Source of the DNA: Acidobacteriota bacterium
GTDB taxonomy: Bacteria; Acidobacteriota; Terriglobia; Terriglobales; Acidobacteriaceae
DNA: 30,297 nucleotides
Direction: 5' to 3'
NCBI GenBank assembly: GCA_021799405.1
Contig: JAJZAL010000033.1
Span: 1-30,297 of the forward strand
Part shown: piece after piece, positions 8,194-17,848 of the stretch
How the letters are laid out: every line of letters begins with the position of its first letter
Position numbering within the stretch: the stretch's first letter is position 1
Notes under the pieces: model-generated
Database searches by the model: none
What the model saw: the letters and a program-made list of their open reading frames with translations, nothing else
Told to the model about the DNA's origin: nothing
Program-made: the position numbers and the translations under genes

Positions 8194-9428
8194 CGCACGA
8201 CCCTGATCGGAACGCCCTCCTGCAAAGGCTCTCCGTCGGTTGTCCCCACCGCGACCCACTCGCCGTCCGACAAACCGGAGACGATGGACGCCTGGGTCAG
8301 ATTGATGATGCTGGTTACGACAGGGGTCCTCACAAGGGCGTTGTTGACGACCCTGTATACGCAGGGTTTGCCGTCAACATAGTAGAGCGCTTCGCGCGGC
8401 ACGCTGAGGGCGTTGCGTTCACTGGCGGTGGTGACCGTTACGGTCACATTGGTGTCTGGCAGCAGGCCACTGTTCGGCTTGTCAAACTCGACCAATACCT
8501 CGCCCACATTACGCGTGCCATAGCTAACGATGGTTGTTGGGGTCCGGGAGATATGCCCATGCCATTCCTCGCCAGGCATGGCGTCCCACTTGATCAGAGC
8601 CGATTGGCCAACCTGCAGCCGGCCGATGTCCGGCTCGTCAAAATAGGCTCGCACGCGCTCATGGCCCAGGTCCGCCATCTCCAGCAGCAGCTTGCCCGCC
8701 TCGACGTACTGCATCGATAAAGCATTCACCGTATAGACCGTTCCCTTGATCGGGGCGCGGATGACCGTCTTAGCGATCACCTCTTGCGCGGCTTCCAGGT
8801 TGGCTTCCGCATCGGCGAGCGCAGCCTGCGCCCGCGCAACATCTGCCGGCGAGTACCGGTTGTTCAGGTTCTGTTCTGCTGCATGCAGAGCGGATTGGGC
8901 GATTGCCAGACGGTGCCGCGCTGCTGAGACCTCGCTGGGCGAGGCTGCTCCTGTCGCGGCAAGTTTGGACAGCGCATTCAGGTTCTGCTCCGCCATATCG
9001 CGATCCAGGCGGTTTCGCGCCACGTCCGCCGCTGCTGCCTGGCGCTGCTCCTGGGTTCCATTGTGGGTGACGGCCTGCAGATTTGCCTGCGCATTCTTGA
9101 GGGTGCTTTCTGCCGCTGCCTCCCTGGATCGCGCCTCCGTATCGTCTAATTCCATCAATAACTTACCGGGTGGAACCGCATCTCCAGCTTGCACATAAAC
9201 GGCATTTACCGTGGTGTTGATCGGGCTATAAAACTCGTAATTCTTCTCCGGTTCCACGCGCCCGTTGGTACTGACCGTCTTTACCAGGACCTGATGCCCC
9301 ACCTGGACCTCGCGCACCTCAAGACGAGTCCGCAGCAGATTCCGCGCCAGAAAAAAAACGGCGACAAGAACGCCAGCCATCCCCATCCAGAGCCAGAGGC
9401 GGCTCTTTTGCTTTCTCTCTTCAGCCAT
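8190..9428 (-). CDS. HlyD/RND-type periplasmic adaptor (membrane fusion protein)
   Basis: This membrane fusion protein links an inner-membrane pump to a TolC channel. The 412-residue product has a short cytoplasmic N terminus (MAEERKQKSRL), one membrane anchor (LWMGMAGVLVAVFFLARNLL, about residues 12-33), a first lipoyl half (VKTVSTNGRVEPEKNYEF), a long alpha-hairpin coiled coil (about residues 100-225), and a second lipoyl half (VIRAPIKGTVYTVNALSMQYVEAG). A beta-barrel domain (VRAYFDEPDIGRLQVGQ) and a membrane-proximal domain follow. The ATG at 9428 was chosen because it is directly followed by the anchor; the frame is open for another 54 codons, but those residues look unlike this family. 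No clear ribosome binding site is seen. The operon contains no ABC or RND pump. Confidence 0.88.
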   Translation of the reverse strand: MAEERKQKSRLWLWMGMAGVLVAVFFLARNLLRTRLEVREVQVGHQVLVKTVSTNGRVEPEKNYEFYSPINTTVNAVYVQAGDAVPPGKLLMELDDTEARSREAAAESTLKNAQANLQAVTHNGTQEQRQAAAADVARNRLDRDMAEQNLNALSKLAATGAASPSEVSAARHRLAIAQSALHAAEQNLNNRYSPADVARAQAALADAEANLEAAQEVIAKTVIRAPIKGTVYTVNALSMQYVEAGKLLLEMADLGHERVRAYFDEPDIGRLQVGQSALIKWDAMPGEEWHGHISRTPTTIVSYGTRNVGEVLVEFDKPNSGLLPDTNVTVTVTTASERNALSVPREALYYVDGKPCVYRVVNNALVRTPVVTSIINLTQASIVSGLSDGEWVAVGTTDGEPLQEGVPIRVVR

Positions 9429-9446
9429 GCATTTGACCAGTGACAG

Positions 9447-9475
9447 TATATAGGACTCAACAACATCCCTTGCAG
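9447..9475 (-). promoter_or_regulatory. Candidate promoter of the HlyD-TPR-TolC operon
   Basis: On the minus strand a -35-like CTGCAA (9470-9475) is followed, after 17 bases, by a -10-like TATATA (9447-9452). Transcription would begin roughly 10-15 bases before the ATG at 9428, giving a very short leader, which agrees with the absence of a Shine-Dalgarno sequence. The match is partial, especially at -35. Confidence 0.3.
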
Positions 9476-9721
9476 AAGCGAAAAAATACCGTGCAATATC
9501 TGATTCCCCCCAGACCGGTAGCTGGAGGCGCAGAGACATAGACTTTGCGCGGTGCCAGCGAGTGCCGCGCTCGCAAGTTTCAACTCTCACTGCCTGTCCA
9601 GGGCTGGCTTTTGGAGGTCGTGCAGCGCGGGAGCAATGGCTTTGGACAGGCGTGCCCTTTCAAGCCGGCCCGCGCAGGGACGGCCTGACTCAGCGGTTCG
9701 CCGTGGCGATCCGCCAAAGCA

Positions 9722-9750
9722 TTGCGCGATTCTTGTGAATTTCCGATAAG
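9722..9750 (+). promoter_or_regulatory. Candidate promoter of the GH78 gene
   Basis: TTGCGC (9722-9727) and GATAAG (9745-9750) are separated by exactly 17 bases and match -35 and -10 boxes in part (three and four of six positions). The predicted start of transcription would leave a leader of about 25 bases that includes the AGGG ribosome binding site before the ATG at 9782. Confidence 0.33.
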
Positions 9751-9781
9751 CTGGATCACTGGAAAACAAAAGGGTCTTACC

Positions 9782-12211
9782 ATGCGACTTATTTTTTCGG
9801 TTTTTATTGCCGCCTTTGCCACCCTCGCTCTCACCGCACATGGTCAACAGCAGACTGCAAGGCAGCTTGATTTGCCCCGGCGCATCTGGCATGCCGACTG
9901 GGTGACTCATCCCACGGCTCCGCTGCGCGAGCCGCTGGTACTGCACTTCCGGCGCACTCTGGCGCTGGACGCCGTGCCCGCCAGTTACGTGGTTCGCGTC
10001 AGCGCCGACAACCGCTTTGTGCTGTATGTGAACGGAGAGCGTGTGGGAGATGGCCCGGCGCGCGGCGATCTGACCCATTGGCGCTACGAGCGCTTTGACC
10101 TTGCGCCCTTTCTGCGCACCGGACGGAATCTTGTGACGGCAACCGTCTGGAACTGGGGCATCTTCGCTCCCATTGCGCAGATGAGCGATCGCACCGCCTT
10201 TCTGCTGGAGAGCGAGGCCACCGGCGATACAGGCATCAGCACGCCCAAAGGCTGGCAGGTGGAGATCGAAAACGGCCGCGGCGCGCTCGACCGCTCCTCC
10301 GTTAGTTTTCGTGCCTACATGGCCTCTGGTCCCGGCGAAGAGTTGGATGCCTCGCGCTACGACTGGAATTGGAACTCGACCTCGGATACGACTGCGGCCT
10401 GGGTGACTGTGGCCTCGCCGATGCGCGACAGCATTTACGGCAACGTGAACCGTGCCCATTCCGCTAATATCACCGGTGACAACCCCTGGGGCTTGGTGCC
10501 GGATACGCTGCCGCACATGGAATACACACCGACCAGCGCGGGCGAAACCGTTCGCGCCGATCGGCCGGGGCTTGACGCCTTTCCCGCGTCTGCGGTCACG
10601 GTGCCCGCCAACAGCCGCGTCCATATCCTGCTCGACCGCAGGACGCTTACGACGGGATATCCGCTGCTGACGGTTTCAGGCGGCAAGGGCTCGCAGATCT
10701 GGCTCACCTACTCTGAGGCCCTCTACGACAACGACCTTCACAAAGGCGACCGCAACGCGCTCGACTACACGGATGCGCAGGGTGTGAAGCATCCGCGCGG
10801 CGCCCTTGGCCTGCGCGACGAATTTATCCCTGACGGCGGCTCCGATCGCACCTTCGAGCCGCTCTGGTGGCGCACCTGGCGCTATCTCGACCTCGACATC
10901 ACCACGGGAGATCAGCCGCTTACTCTTGATTCGCTGAAAGCTGAATTCACCGCATATCCGTTCAAGGAACTTGCCACGTTCCAGTCTCCTGACGAGCAAC
11001 TTGCAAAGATATGGGAGATCAGCTGGCGGACGGCGCGCCTCGATGCCCATGAAACCTACATGGACACGCCCTACTACGAACAACTCCAGTACATCGGCGA
11101 CACGCGCCTTCAGGCGTTGATCTCCTATACCGTGACCGGCGACGGCCGGCTGGCTCGCCAGGCCCTCCAGGCCTTCAATGATTCGCGCATCCCTGAAGGA
11201 ATCACGCGCAGCCGCTATCCCAGTTCGCTGCCGCAGAATATTCCCACGTTCTCACTGCTCTGGATCGGGATGCTCCACGATTACTGGATGTACCGGCCTG
11301 ATCCCGAGCCGGTGCGCGCATCGCTGATGGGCACGCGGACCGTTCTCCACTGGTTCGAGGGCTACGAGCAGCCCGATGGCCTGCTGAAGGAACTGCCCTG
11401 GTGGAGCTTCATCGACTGGGTGCCTTCAGGCAGAATTCCTACCTACGATGCGCAGGGCGAGTCCTGCATGACCACCCTTGAATATCTGGGCGCGTTGGAC
11501 GATGCTGCTGCCCTGGAAAAAGGATTGGGTGACGCACTCTTCGCGTCCCGCTACCTGACCCGCGCCGAGCATGTGCGTTCGGGCCTCTATCGCGAGTGCT
11601 GGAATGCCTCGCGCGGGCTACTGGCGGAAACGCCAGACCGCAACAGCTTCAGCCAGCAGGCCAACATCCTCGGCGTCCTCTACGACGTGATTCCCAAGAA
11701 TCAGCAGAAAGAGGTACTGCGCAAGATGCTGGCCATTGAGCCGGGAACCACCCCCGATGGCGTACTCAGCGCCTCGTACTACTTCCGCTTCTACCTGGCG
11801 CGCGCCCTGGAGCATGCCGGCATGGCCGACGATTATCTCAGCTCCATCGAACCCTGGCGCAAGTTGCTGGCCTTGCATTTCAGCACCTGGCCTGAGGTTC
11901 CGGGCGATACCCGTTCCGATTCGCACGCGTGGTCGGCACACCCTATCTACGATCTGCTGACGCTGGTCGCGGGCATCGAACCGGCCAGCCCCGGCTTTGC
12001 CACAGTGCGCATCGCGCCGCACCTTGGCGCACTGCCCTCGCTCACGGCAACTTTTCCTCATCCCGAGGGCACAATCAAAGTGGAATACCATCGCCGGGGC
12101 GAGGGCTTGGACGCCGCCATCACCCTGCCCGGCAAACTGACGGGAAACTTCGTCTACGACGGCAAGAGTTGGCCGCTCAAGCCGGGAGTTAACACAATTC
12201 ACACGCAGTAA
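9782..12211 (+). CDS. Secreted GH78-type alpha-L-rhamnosidase
   Basis: The enzyme should release terminal alpha-L-rhamnose from plant or microbial polysaccharides or glycosides. The 809-residue product has a signal peptide (MRLIFSVFIAAFATLALTAHG), N-terminal beta-sandwich regions (VRVSADNRFVLYVNGERVGDGPARG, typical of the rhamnosidase N-terminal domain, about residues 75-100), and the (alpha/alpha)6 catalytic domain. That domain begins near residue 405 and includes HETYMDTPYYEQLQYIGDTR (about 421-441), the usual place of catalytic acidic residues, and WWSFIDWVP. A C-terminal beta domain ends the protein (FATVRIAPHLG). The ATG at 9782 was preferred over a frame-open site 60 bases upstream because it begins the signal peptide and follows AAAAGGG by eight bases. 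The gene stands alone, convergent with the phosphoesterase gene. Confidence 0.86.
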   Translation: MRLIFSVFIAAFATLALTAHGQQQTARQLDLPRRIWHADWVTHPTAPLREPLVLHFRRTLALDAVPASYVVRVSADNRFVLYVNGERVGDGPARGDLTHWRYERFDLAPFLRTGRNLVTATVWNWGIFAPIAQMSDRTAFLLESEATGDTGISTPKGWQVEIENGRGALDRSSVSFRAYMASGPGEELDASRYDWNWNSTSDTTAAWVTVASPMRDSIYGNVNRAHSANITGDNPWGLVPDTLPHMEYTPTSAGETVRADRPGLDAFPASAVTVPANSRVHILLDRRTLTTGYPLLTVSGGKGSQIWLTYSEALYDNDLHKGDRNALDYTDAQGVKHPRGALGLRDEFIPDGGSDRTFEPLWWRTWRYLDLDITTGDQPLTLDSLKAEFTAYPFKELATFQSPDEQLAKIWEISWRTARLDAHETYMDTPYYEQLQYIGDTRLQALISYTVTGDGRLARQALQAFNDSRIPEGITRSRYPSSLPQNIPTFSLLWIGMLHDYWMYRPDPEPVRASLMGTRTVLHWFEGYEQPDGLLKELPWWSFIDWVPSGRIPTYDAQGESCMTTLEYLGALDDAAALEKGLGDALFASRYLTRAEHVRSGLYRECWNASRGLLAETPDRNSFSQQANILGVLYDVIPKNQQKEVLRKMLAIEPGTTPDGVLSASYYFRFYLARALEHAGMADDYLSSIEPWRKLLALHFSTWPEVPGDTRSDSHAWSAHPIYDLLTLVAGIEPASPGFATVRIAPHLGALPSLTATFPHPEGTIKVEYHRRGEGLDAAITLPGKLTGNFVYDGKSWPLKPGVNTIHTQ

Positions 12212-12370
12212 CCGGCGCCCCTGGAGAGCGTTGGTTGCAGCCGTGCGGCGGCAAAGGCAGCGAGTCCTGCCACAGGACACACCGCCTTGCCGCCATTGAA
12301 TTGGGGAGTCTTCCCGCCAACAGCTATGGCAGCGGCGCAGCTCCATCCCCATCGCAGCCGGGCACTGTCA

Positions 12371-13822
12371 TCAGGGCTGATTTTCGACCAGTGTCGTCTT
12401 CGGATCAACGGGCAAAACCAACGGCGGCCGGGGCCTTTGCGAAAAATCAAAATCGTTCATGAGATCGCCGGCCATCGGACCGTTCTCCCGCACGTAGGGT
12501 CTGGAGTCTGGCCTTCCGTCCGTCTTAGGGTCAAGCCGCTGACCATGGAGGAAAACATCTTCGATGAATTTCAGGTAGGCGTCGTAGCTCATTGTCTGAT
12601 GGTCGACGTATCCCCGTTTCGCATAAGGACTGATCACAAGGGCAGGAACGCGGATGCCATAGCCCAATGAATCGGCGCGGGGCGGTACAACGTGGTCGTA
12701 AAATCCCCCCCAGTCATCCCACGTGATGAAGATGGCCGTGCTCTTCCAGTCCGGGCTTTTCATCACGGCATTCACAATTTTCGTCACGTAGGATTGCCCC
12801 ACACTTACCTTGGCGGGCGGGTGCTCACTATCCACACCATTGGGGGAAATCCATGCTACCGAGGGGAGGGTTCCGTCTTTGGCGGCCACAAAGAAGCGGC
12901 TGAGGTCTTCGATATTGGCGGTTTGTTGATCCTCATTGACATCCGTAAAGCCCGGCAGCACATTCCAGATGACGGGAACACCCTTCACGGCGTCTTCAGC
13001 CCCCGGCATTTGAAAGCGTCCGGCAGCCGGCCGACGCCCCGATCCTGGCGGCAGCGCACCGTGGTCCAGGTAATAAACCCAGCTCACATGCGCTCTATGC
13101 AATAACCAGGTGATTTCCGTCCACTGGAACGGCGTGGGATTTTTGAGAGTTCTATCCGCTGGCATGAGCCTGCTCACGCAGGTCATGGGGTTATTGGCCT
13201 GGCCGCAATTCGCCGACCACGCGGAGACAAGAAATAAATGCGACGGGAAGCTCCACGAGTGCACTGATTCGAACATGTGGTCCTGGAGGACAAAATCTTT
13301 CGCGTAAGCCCAGTAATTCGGGATATCCCCGCCGTTGAAATATCCCATGACCTGATCAGCCTGTGTGGGATCCTTTGGATGTTGACAGTACTGACGGGCC
13401 CACGCCATGGGATATAGCCCAAAATTTCCTGTTGTCTCTACCGCTGCAATAAACCCGTTCATCTTTCCGTTCGCAACCGCCCCTAAAGAGGCTTCTGCTT
13501 CGTGCGGGCCGCCGCAGGTCACGTCATCGTGGGTGGGATAGGGCTTGACGCATTTTCCTGTATCGGGATCGGGCACACAGACTGTCGGCACGCCGTTTCG
13601 CATCGGAATGCCGTCCGCTCCAGGGTATGTGCCGAAGTACGAGTCAAAGGAACGATTCTCCTGAAAAATAATGATGATGTGACGGATAGGCGTACCGTTC
13701 GGGGCAGACTGCGCCCCCTGGGCATTGGCTCGAACCGCAGAAGCCATGACCGCCCCCGTTGCCAACACAACGATCGCACAGACTACACCGCGCCACCCGC
13801 GGCGAAAACCCTGCTCCTTCAT
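12371..13822 (-). CDS. Secreted phosphoesterase (phospholipase C/acid phosphatase family)
   Basis: The protein belongs to the bacterial phosphoesterase family that includes phospholipase C and AcpA-type acid phosphatases, which hydrolyse phosphate esters outside the cytoplasm. The 483-residue product has a signal peptide ([22 protein letters not shown], cleavage near residue 35), then [26 protein letters not shown] (about residues 47-72), the metal/nucleophile motif of the family. [41 protein letters not shown] near the C-terminal end is the second conserved block. The ATG at 13822 has a strong AGGAGG nine bases upstream; an in-frame ATG at 13843 would include that site and is rejected. It lies 98 bases after the TonB receptor gene on the same strand and may be co-transcribed with it. 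Substrate (lipid or phosphomonoester) cannot be decided. Confidence 0.86.
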   Translation of the reverse strand: MKEQGFRRGWRGVVCAIVVLATGAVMASAVRANAQGAQSAPNGTPIRHIIIIFQENRSFDSYFGTYPGADGIPMRNGVPTVCVPDPDTGKCVKPYPTHDDVTCGGPHEAEASLGAVANGKMNGFIAAVETTGNFGLYPMAWARQYCQHPKDPTQADQVMGYFNGGDIPNYWAYAKDFVLQDHMFESVHSWSFPSHLFLVSAWSANCGQANNPMTCVSRLMPADRTLKNPTPFQWTEITWLLHRAHVSWVYYLDHGALPPGSGRRPAAGRFQMPGAEDAVKGVPVIWNVLPGFTDVNEDQQTANIEDLSRFFVAAKDGTLPSVAWISPNGVDSEHPPAKVSVGQSYVTKIVNAVMKSPDWKSTAIFITWDDWGGFYDHVVPPRADSLGYGIRVPALVISPYAKRGYVDHQTMSYDAYLKFIEDVFLHGQRLDPKTDGRPDSRPYVRENGPMAGDLMNDFDFSQRPRPPLVLPVDPKTTLVENQP

Positions 13823-13920
13823 CGTAAAGATCCTCCTCGTCATTAATTTTGTAGTGTTTCTACTTACGGACTGTTTCCCAGAAGGTCTCAGACTACCACT
13901 AAGCGGGAACCAAAGTGGAT

Positions 13921-16900
13921 TCAGAAGATGTATTTGGCCGAGATCTGAAAGAAGCGCGCGTCCGGAGTGAGGTTCTGGATGGCGCGCGGTGTGGTGATCT
14001 CGCCACCGTTGGTGCCGTTGTCGCTGACGGCGGGGTAGTTGAATGCCGGGGTGTTGGTGACGTTAAAGATGTCGGCCCTGAGTTCAAGTTGTTGTTCGCG
14101 AAAAGTGTGAAAGTCCTTGAACAAAGACATGTTCATTCTTCCAATTCCGGGCCCGGCGATGGTATTAGGGCGGCCTCCAAGGTAGGGCAGCGCGGAGATT
14201 CCGGTGATCTGCGTGGTGCTGATGGGCGAGCCGCGGACCTCGGCGCCTGGGAACGCCAGTGGCGGGTTGGCGAAGGCGCAGGGGTTGTACCAGTGCTGAC
14301 GGTTCCTGGTGGAGCTGGCACAGGTGATGCCTGGGTTGGAGGCTGGAGGAGTGCCACCGGACGCAAATGGCTTACCAACTAGGACCGCATAGGCTGTGCC
14401 GCCGTTAGGGCCCGCGGGGCCGAGGTCGGTGGTGACACTGAACGGCGGGCCGGATTGCGCGGTCACCTGAATGTCGGCGGCCCAGCCTCCGGCGAGGAGA
14501 TCGGCTGCCGTGGAGCGATTGAGGAAGCGGCGGCCGCGGCCAAAGGGGAGCTGGTAGTAGCTATTGAAGGTGAAACGGTTGCGGACGTCGAAGAGCGAGT
14601 TCGTGTAGTCGTGGCTGATTCCGATGATGTTGTAGGCGCGGAAGTGTTCGGCAGGCGCGTTGGCGAGCTGGTCGAATGCGTCGTCGAGCGAGTGCGCCCA
14701 GGTGTAGGTCGCCAGGAACTGGAGGCCGTTGGTGTAGTGGCGCTGCAGGGTGACCTGGAAGCTGTTGTAGTTGGATGCTCCCGCATAATCCTCCACGCCT
14801 GTTCCTCCGATTGTGGGGAAAGGCTGAGCGGTGATGGAGTTGATGCGGGGATCAATGAGCGCGGCCGGGCCGTTGCGGGGTTCTTCGATCAGCAGGTGAC
14901 GGCCGACATTGCCGATGTAGGCAGCGGTGAGGCTGAAGTTTTGTCCGAGCACACGTTCGACGGAGAGATTGTAGCTTTCCGTGTAGGTGGTTTTGACACT
15001 GGGCACAGAGCCGGCGAAGGATGGCTTGGAGACGGAGTTGACCAATCCGGCCGCGAGGTACTTGCTGAAGCCGGACTCGAGCAGGAAGCCGTTGGTGGCG
15101 CAGTTGCCGGGTTTGCAGACATTGGCCCGGGGAAAACTGGAGTTGAACTCGAAGGGGTAATTCTCGAGTTCCTGGCTGCCACCGAAGTTTTCCATGCCGC
15201 CGTAGAAGATGCCGAATCCGGCACGGATGACGGTGGAGTTATTCAACCGGTAGGCGAAGCCGACGCGTGGTGCGAAGTTCGCAAACTGCGGTGTCACGAT
15301 GGAAGAAACGCCAGTGTACTGGATGGGGATATTGTTCTTTGCGAGGATCGAGAGGAAGGCAGGGGCGAGGTACGTGTGCCTCTGGTTGTCGGGATAGGTG
15401 AGGGTGCCGATGCCGTGGCCTGGGCCTTGGGAGACGGAGTAAAAGTTGGCGAAGTTGCCCGAGACCTCCTTGAGCGGCTGGAAGTGGTCATAGCGAAGTC
15501 CAAGGTTAAGAGTTAGGCTGCGGGTGACGCGCCAGTCATCCTGGAAGTAGGCGGCGCGATACCAGCGCGACATGTCGAGCTGGGTCGCGCTGTTAATGGT
15601 GGCCGACTCCATCTGGTTGAGGATGAAGTCCGCGGTGCCGTAGCCGGTATCGGCGACGCCGGGGTGGGAAGTGAAATAGCTGGTGTAGTTATAAACGCCG
15701 CGGGCGCCGGATGGTGAGTAAAAAGGGAAGCGCTCGTTGAGAAAGGCGACGCCGAACTTCAGGGTGTGGTTGCCGGCGACTTTCTGGAAGTTATCGAGGA
15801 GCTGGGCGATATTTTCGCCCTTGTGGTTTGGGTAATACTGGGGCGGGCCGAAGTTGCTCAGGCCCCCGACCTTTCCGAAGGGGAGGCCGCCGCCGATTTG
15901 GGATCCGCCGGGGATGCCGCCCAGGCCGAGCGAGCCGGCGAGATTCTGGTCATTGAAGACACTCTGCAGGAATCGGAAGTTACCGTAGTTATAACCGATG
16001 CGAAACTCGTTGTCCGTGGTGCCATTGAAGATGTGGGTCTCGCTGAAGACGAAATTCTCACCGCGATTGATGATTTGGCCGTCGGCGCCGTAGGGGCCGG
16101 AGTCGATGACAGGACCAAGCGGCGGCGGATAGGAGCCTGGGCTGTTGGCGTAGCTGAAGCGAGTAAAAGCAAGATCGCGGGGAGTGATGTTCGCGTCCAG
16201 GCGAATGCCCCACTGGAAGGTGTTGTTCACGGCATTTGCCGTGACCACGTAATTGTCGAAGACCCTGCCGTTGTTGACGTTGGGCAGCGGGTAGTCGTTG
16301 AGGATTCTCTGGGCCACCGTGTCGATGTTGCCGGAGCAGATGACGTTCGCCTGTGCGTTGCATGTGAGCGGAGTGGTACCGGCGCTGCCGGGCTCGTAGA
16401 GCTTGATGACTTTGCCAAGCGACGTGAGATCAGGATTGAGCAGTTCGCTGAAGTTGCCCTGGCGCATCAGCGCGGTAGGAACCGAGTAGGTCCTGGTCTG
16501 GCCGAAGACTATGCGATTGTTTTGCGCGTAGCCGAAGAAGAACAGGCGGTTGCGGAGGATGGGCGCGCCGAGTGTGGCGCCGAACTGGTTCTGGTGATAC
16601 GGAGGAACGGTCAGAGCGTCGAAATCGCGGGCGTCAAGGGCGGTATTGCGCACATACTCCCAGAGGTCGCCGTGGATGGCGTTGGTGCCGGACTTGACGG
16701 TGGCGTTGAGGACGGCGCCGGCCGAGTGGCCGAACTCGGCGCTGAAGTCGCTGGTCTGGACGTTGAATTCGGAGAGGGCATCCGGCGGGGGCTTGACGAC
16801 GAAGCTCGATCCGTTCAGAAAATCCGCGGCGCCCGTGTTGTTGTCAATGCCGTCCAGGATGAAGTCATTCTGTTCAGGACGCTGGCCATTGGCGGAAAAG

Positions 16901-17469
16901 TCACCGGTACCCAGGCCGCGCCCTCCAACACCGGGAGTGACACCAGCAGCAAGTTGCGCGGCGTAGACCCAGTTTCGGGAGTTCAGCGGCAGATCGTTGA
17001 TGGTTCGCGTGCTGATGACTTGCCCAACAGAGCTTTGCTGCGATTGAAGCGCCGGCGGCGCCGTGGTGACCGTAATCGATTGGGTGACACGGCCCGGCAC
17101 AAGCACAAGCGCGATGTTCAGGCGCGACTGCACGTCGACATGGATATTTTCCTGGGTGGTGGTGCTGAAGCCAGGGGCGACGGCGCTGACTTTGTAGTTG
17201 CCGACCTTGACCGGCGGGAAACTGTAGATGCCGCTGGAATCGCTCCGGGTCTTGAGGACAAAGCCGGTGTCGGTGCTGGTGAGTGTGACGGCGGCGTGGG
17301 GGATGGCGGCACCGGTTTTGTCCCGGACCATACCGGTAATGGTTCCCTGGTCCATCTGAGCCAGAACGGTGAGAGGCAACACGCAGAAAAGCATGAGGAT
17401 CACAACTGGCAGAAAGCGAAGCCAGCCGCGAAGCAAGCGGATAAATCTCGAATAGGCGTCGATCGGCAT
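13921..17469 (-). CDS. Oar-like TonB-dependent receptor with carboxypeptidase-regulatory domain
   Basis: This outer-membrane receptor should import a bulky substrate with energy from TonB. The 1182-residue product has a signal/anchor stretch ([22 protein letters not shown], about residues 17-38), a carboxypeptidase-regulatory-like beta-sandwich ([28 protein letters not shown] onward, about 42-120), a plug domain ([31 protein letters not shown] and [10 protein letters not shown], about 150-240) and a long beta-barrel ending in [10 protein letters not shown], a typical terminal aromatic. The ATG at 17469 follows AAGGAG by eight bases; a TTG one codon earlier is not needed. It has no SusD-like partner. 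The LacI-family gene is divergent across a dyad-rich spacer, suggesting ligand-dependent control. The substrate is unknown; a glycan is likely from the context. Confidence 0.93.
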   Translation of the reverse strand: MPIDAYSRFIRLLRGWLRFLPVVILMLFCVLPLTVLAQMDQGTITGMVRDKTGAAIPHAAVTLTSTDTGFVLKTRSDSSGIYSFPPVKVGNYKVSAVAPGFSTTTQENIHVDVQSRLNIALVLVPGRVTQSITVTTAPPALQSQQSSVGQVISTRTINDLPLNSRNWVYAAQLAAGVTPGVGGRGLGTGDFSANGQRPEQNDFILDGIDNNTGAADFLNGSSFVVKPPPDALSEFNVQTSDFSAEFGHSAGAVLNATVKSGTNAIHGDLWEYVRNTALDARDFDALTVPPYHQNQFGATLGAPILRNRLFFFGYAQNNRIVFGQTRTYSVPTALMRQGNFSELLNPDLTSLGKVIKLYEPGSAGTTPLTCNAQANVICSGNIDTVAQRILNDYPLPNVNNGRVFDNYVVTANAVNNTFQWGIRLDANITPRDLAFTRFSYANSPGSYPPPLGPVIDSGPYGADGQIINRGENFVFSETHIFNGTTDNEFRIGYNYGNFRFLQSVFNDQNLAGSLGLGGIPGGSQIGGGLPFGKVGGLSNFGPPQYYPNHKGENIAQLLDNFQKVAGNHTLKFGVAFLNERFPFYSPSGARGVYNYTSYFTSHPGVADTGYGTADFILNQMESATINSATQLDMSRWYRAAYFQDDWRVTRSLTLNLGLRYDHFQPLKEVSGNFANFYSVSQGPGHGIGTLTYPDNQRHTYLAPAFLSILAKNNIPIQYTGVSSIVTPQFANFAPRVGFAYRLNNSTVIRAGFGIFYGGMENFGGSQELENYPFEFNSSFPRANVCKPGNCATNGFLLESGFSKYLAAGLVNSVSKPSFAGSVPSVKTTYTESYNLSVERVLGQNFSLTAAYIGNVGRHLLIEEPRNGPAALIDPRINSITAQPFPTIGGTGVEDYAGASNYNSFQVTLQRHYTNGLQFLATYTWAHSLDDAFDQLANAPAEHFRAYNIIGISHDYTNSLFDVRNRFTFNSYYQLPFGRGRRFLNRSTAADLLAGGWAADIQVTAQSGPPFSVTTDLGPAGPNGGTAYAVLVGKPFASGGTPPASNPGITCASSTRNRQHWYNPCAFANPPLAFPGAEVRGSPISTTQITGISALPYLGGRPNTIAGPGIGRMNMSLFKDFHTFREQQLELRADIFNVTNTPAFNYPAVSDNGTNGGEITTPRAIQNLTPDARFFQISAKYIF

Positions 17470-17848
17470 CAAAGATTCTCCTTCAAAAGGGGAAGCGGGG
17501 AAATGAAGAAACTTGATGAAACTCGGGATAACGCTGTTCGTTGATGACTTCGGCGGCTGGCAAGGCCCGGCGATCAGGATCTCCTCTGAATTCGCCGCGG
17601 GCTCGAAATTTTCAAGAAGGTACTAAAGCACCCGATGCAAACCCATCGACTGGCAAGATACCAGCGGGCCGCACAAATGTCCTCAAAGCCCGCTTCTAAC
17701 AATCTAAAATTTCAATTTTGAGAATCTCAATGGTGCGATGTAATCGAAATGCAATTTGGAGGCACGGCGGGACGCCTGCGGAGAAAAATCGATGCATTTA
17801 TATGGTGCCGCTATTTTTTCGGCTTAAGAAACGTGTTACAAATCCAGC
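17470..17848. promoter_or_regulatory. Divergent regulatory spacer between TonB receptor and lacI
   Basis: The 379-base spacer has no credible coding frame but several dyads: CTCGAAATTTTCAAG (17602-17616, six of seven pairs), AGCGGGC/GCCCGCT (17663-17669 with 17688-17694), CTAAAATTTCAATTTTGAG (17704-17722, eight of nine pairs) and TGAGAATCTCA (17719-17729, perfect arms). A lacI promoter-like pair TTGAGA (17718-17723) and TGTAAT (17739-17744), spaced by 15 bases, overlaps the last two dyads. It is a likely operator region for the adjacent LacI-family protein acting on itself and on the receptor. Confidence 0.55.
17704..17729. promoter_or_regulatory. Overlapping palindromes, candidate operator
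   Basis: A 19-base near-palindrome centred on C17713 (arms CTAAAATTT and AATTTTGAG, one mismatch) overlaps a perfect 11-base palindrome TGAGAATCTCA centred on A17724. They sit on a promoter-like -35 box for lacI. LacI-family repressors bind such dyads, though the classic central CG is missing here. Confidence 0.42.

Larger units (their letters stand above)
9429..9781. other. Divergent spacer between efflux operon and rhamnosidase gene
   Basis: This 353-base stretch separates two divergent genes and carries no open frame that looks coding. It should hold the promoters of both; one candidate for each direction is listed separately. I see no terminator or RNA gene in it. Confidence 0.6.

Noticed and set aside
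9587..10624. 345-codon open frame on the minus strand over the start of the GH78 gene
   Set aside because: Opposite the signal peptide and N-terminal domain of a conserved enzyme; the product shows no domain.
12212..12370. Gap between the convergent rhamnosidase and phosphoesterase genes
   Set aside because: Short frames here show no ribosome binding site or domain, and I see no clear terminator hairpin.
14455..15516. 353-codon open frame on the plus strand opposite the TonB receptor barrel
   Set aside because: Same composition artefact as the longer antisense frame; no motif or ribosome binding site.
15766..17544. 592-codon open frame on the plus strand opposite the TonB receptor
   Set aside because: The product is rich in Val, Glu, Asp and Gly as expected from the complement of receptor codons, with no domain; the minus-strand gene has a strong start and full domain order.
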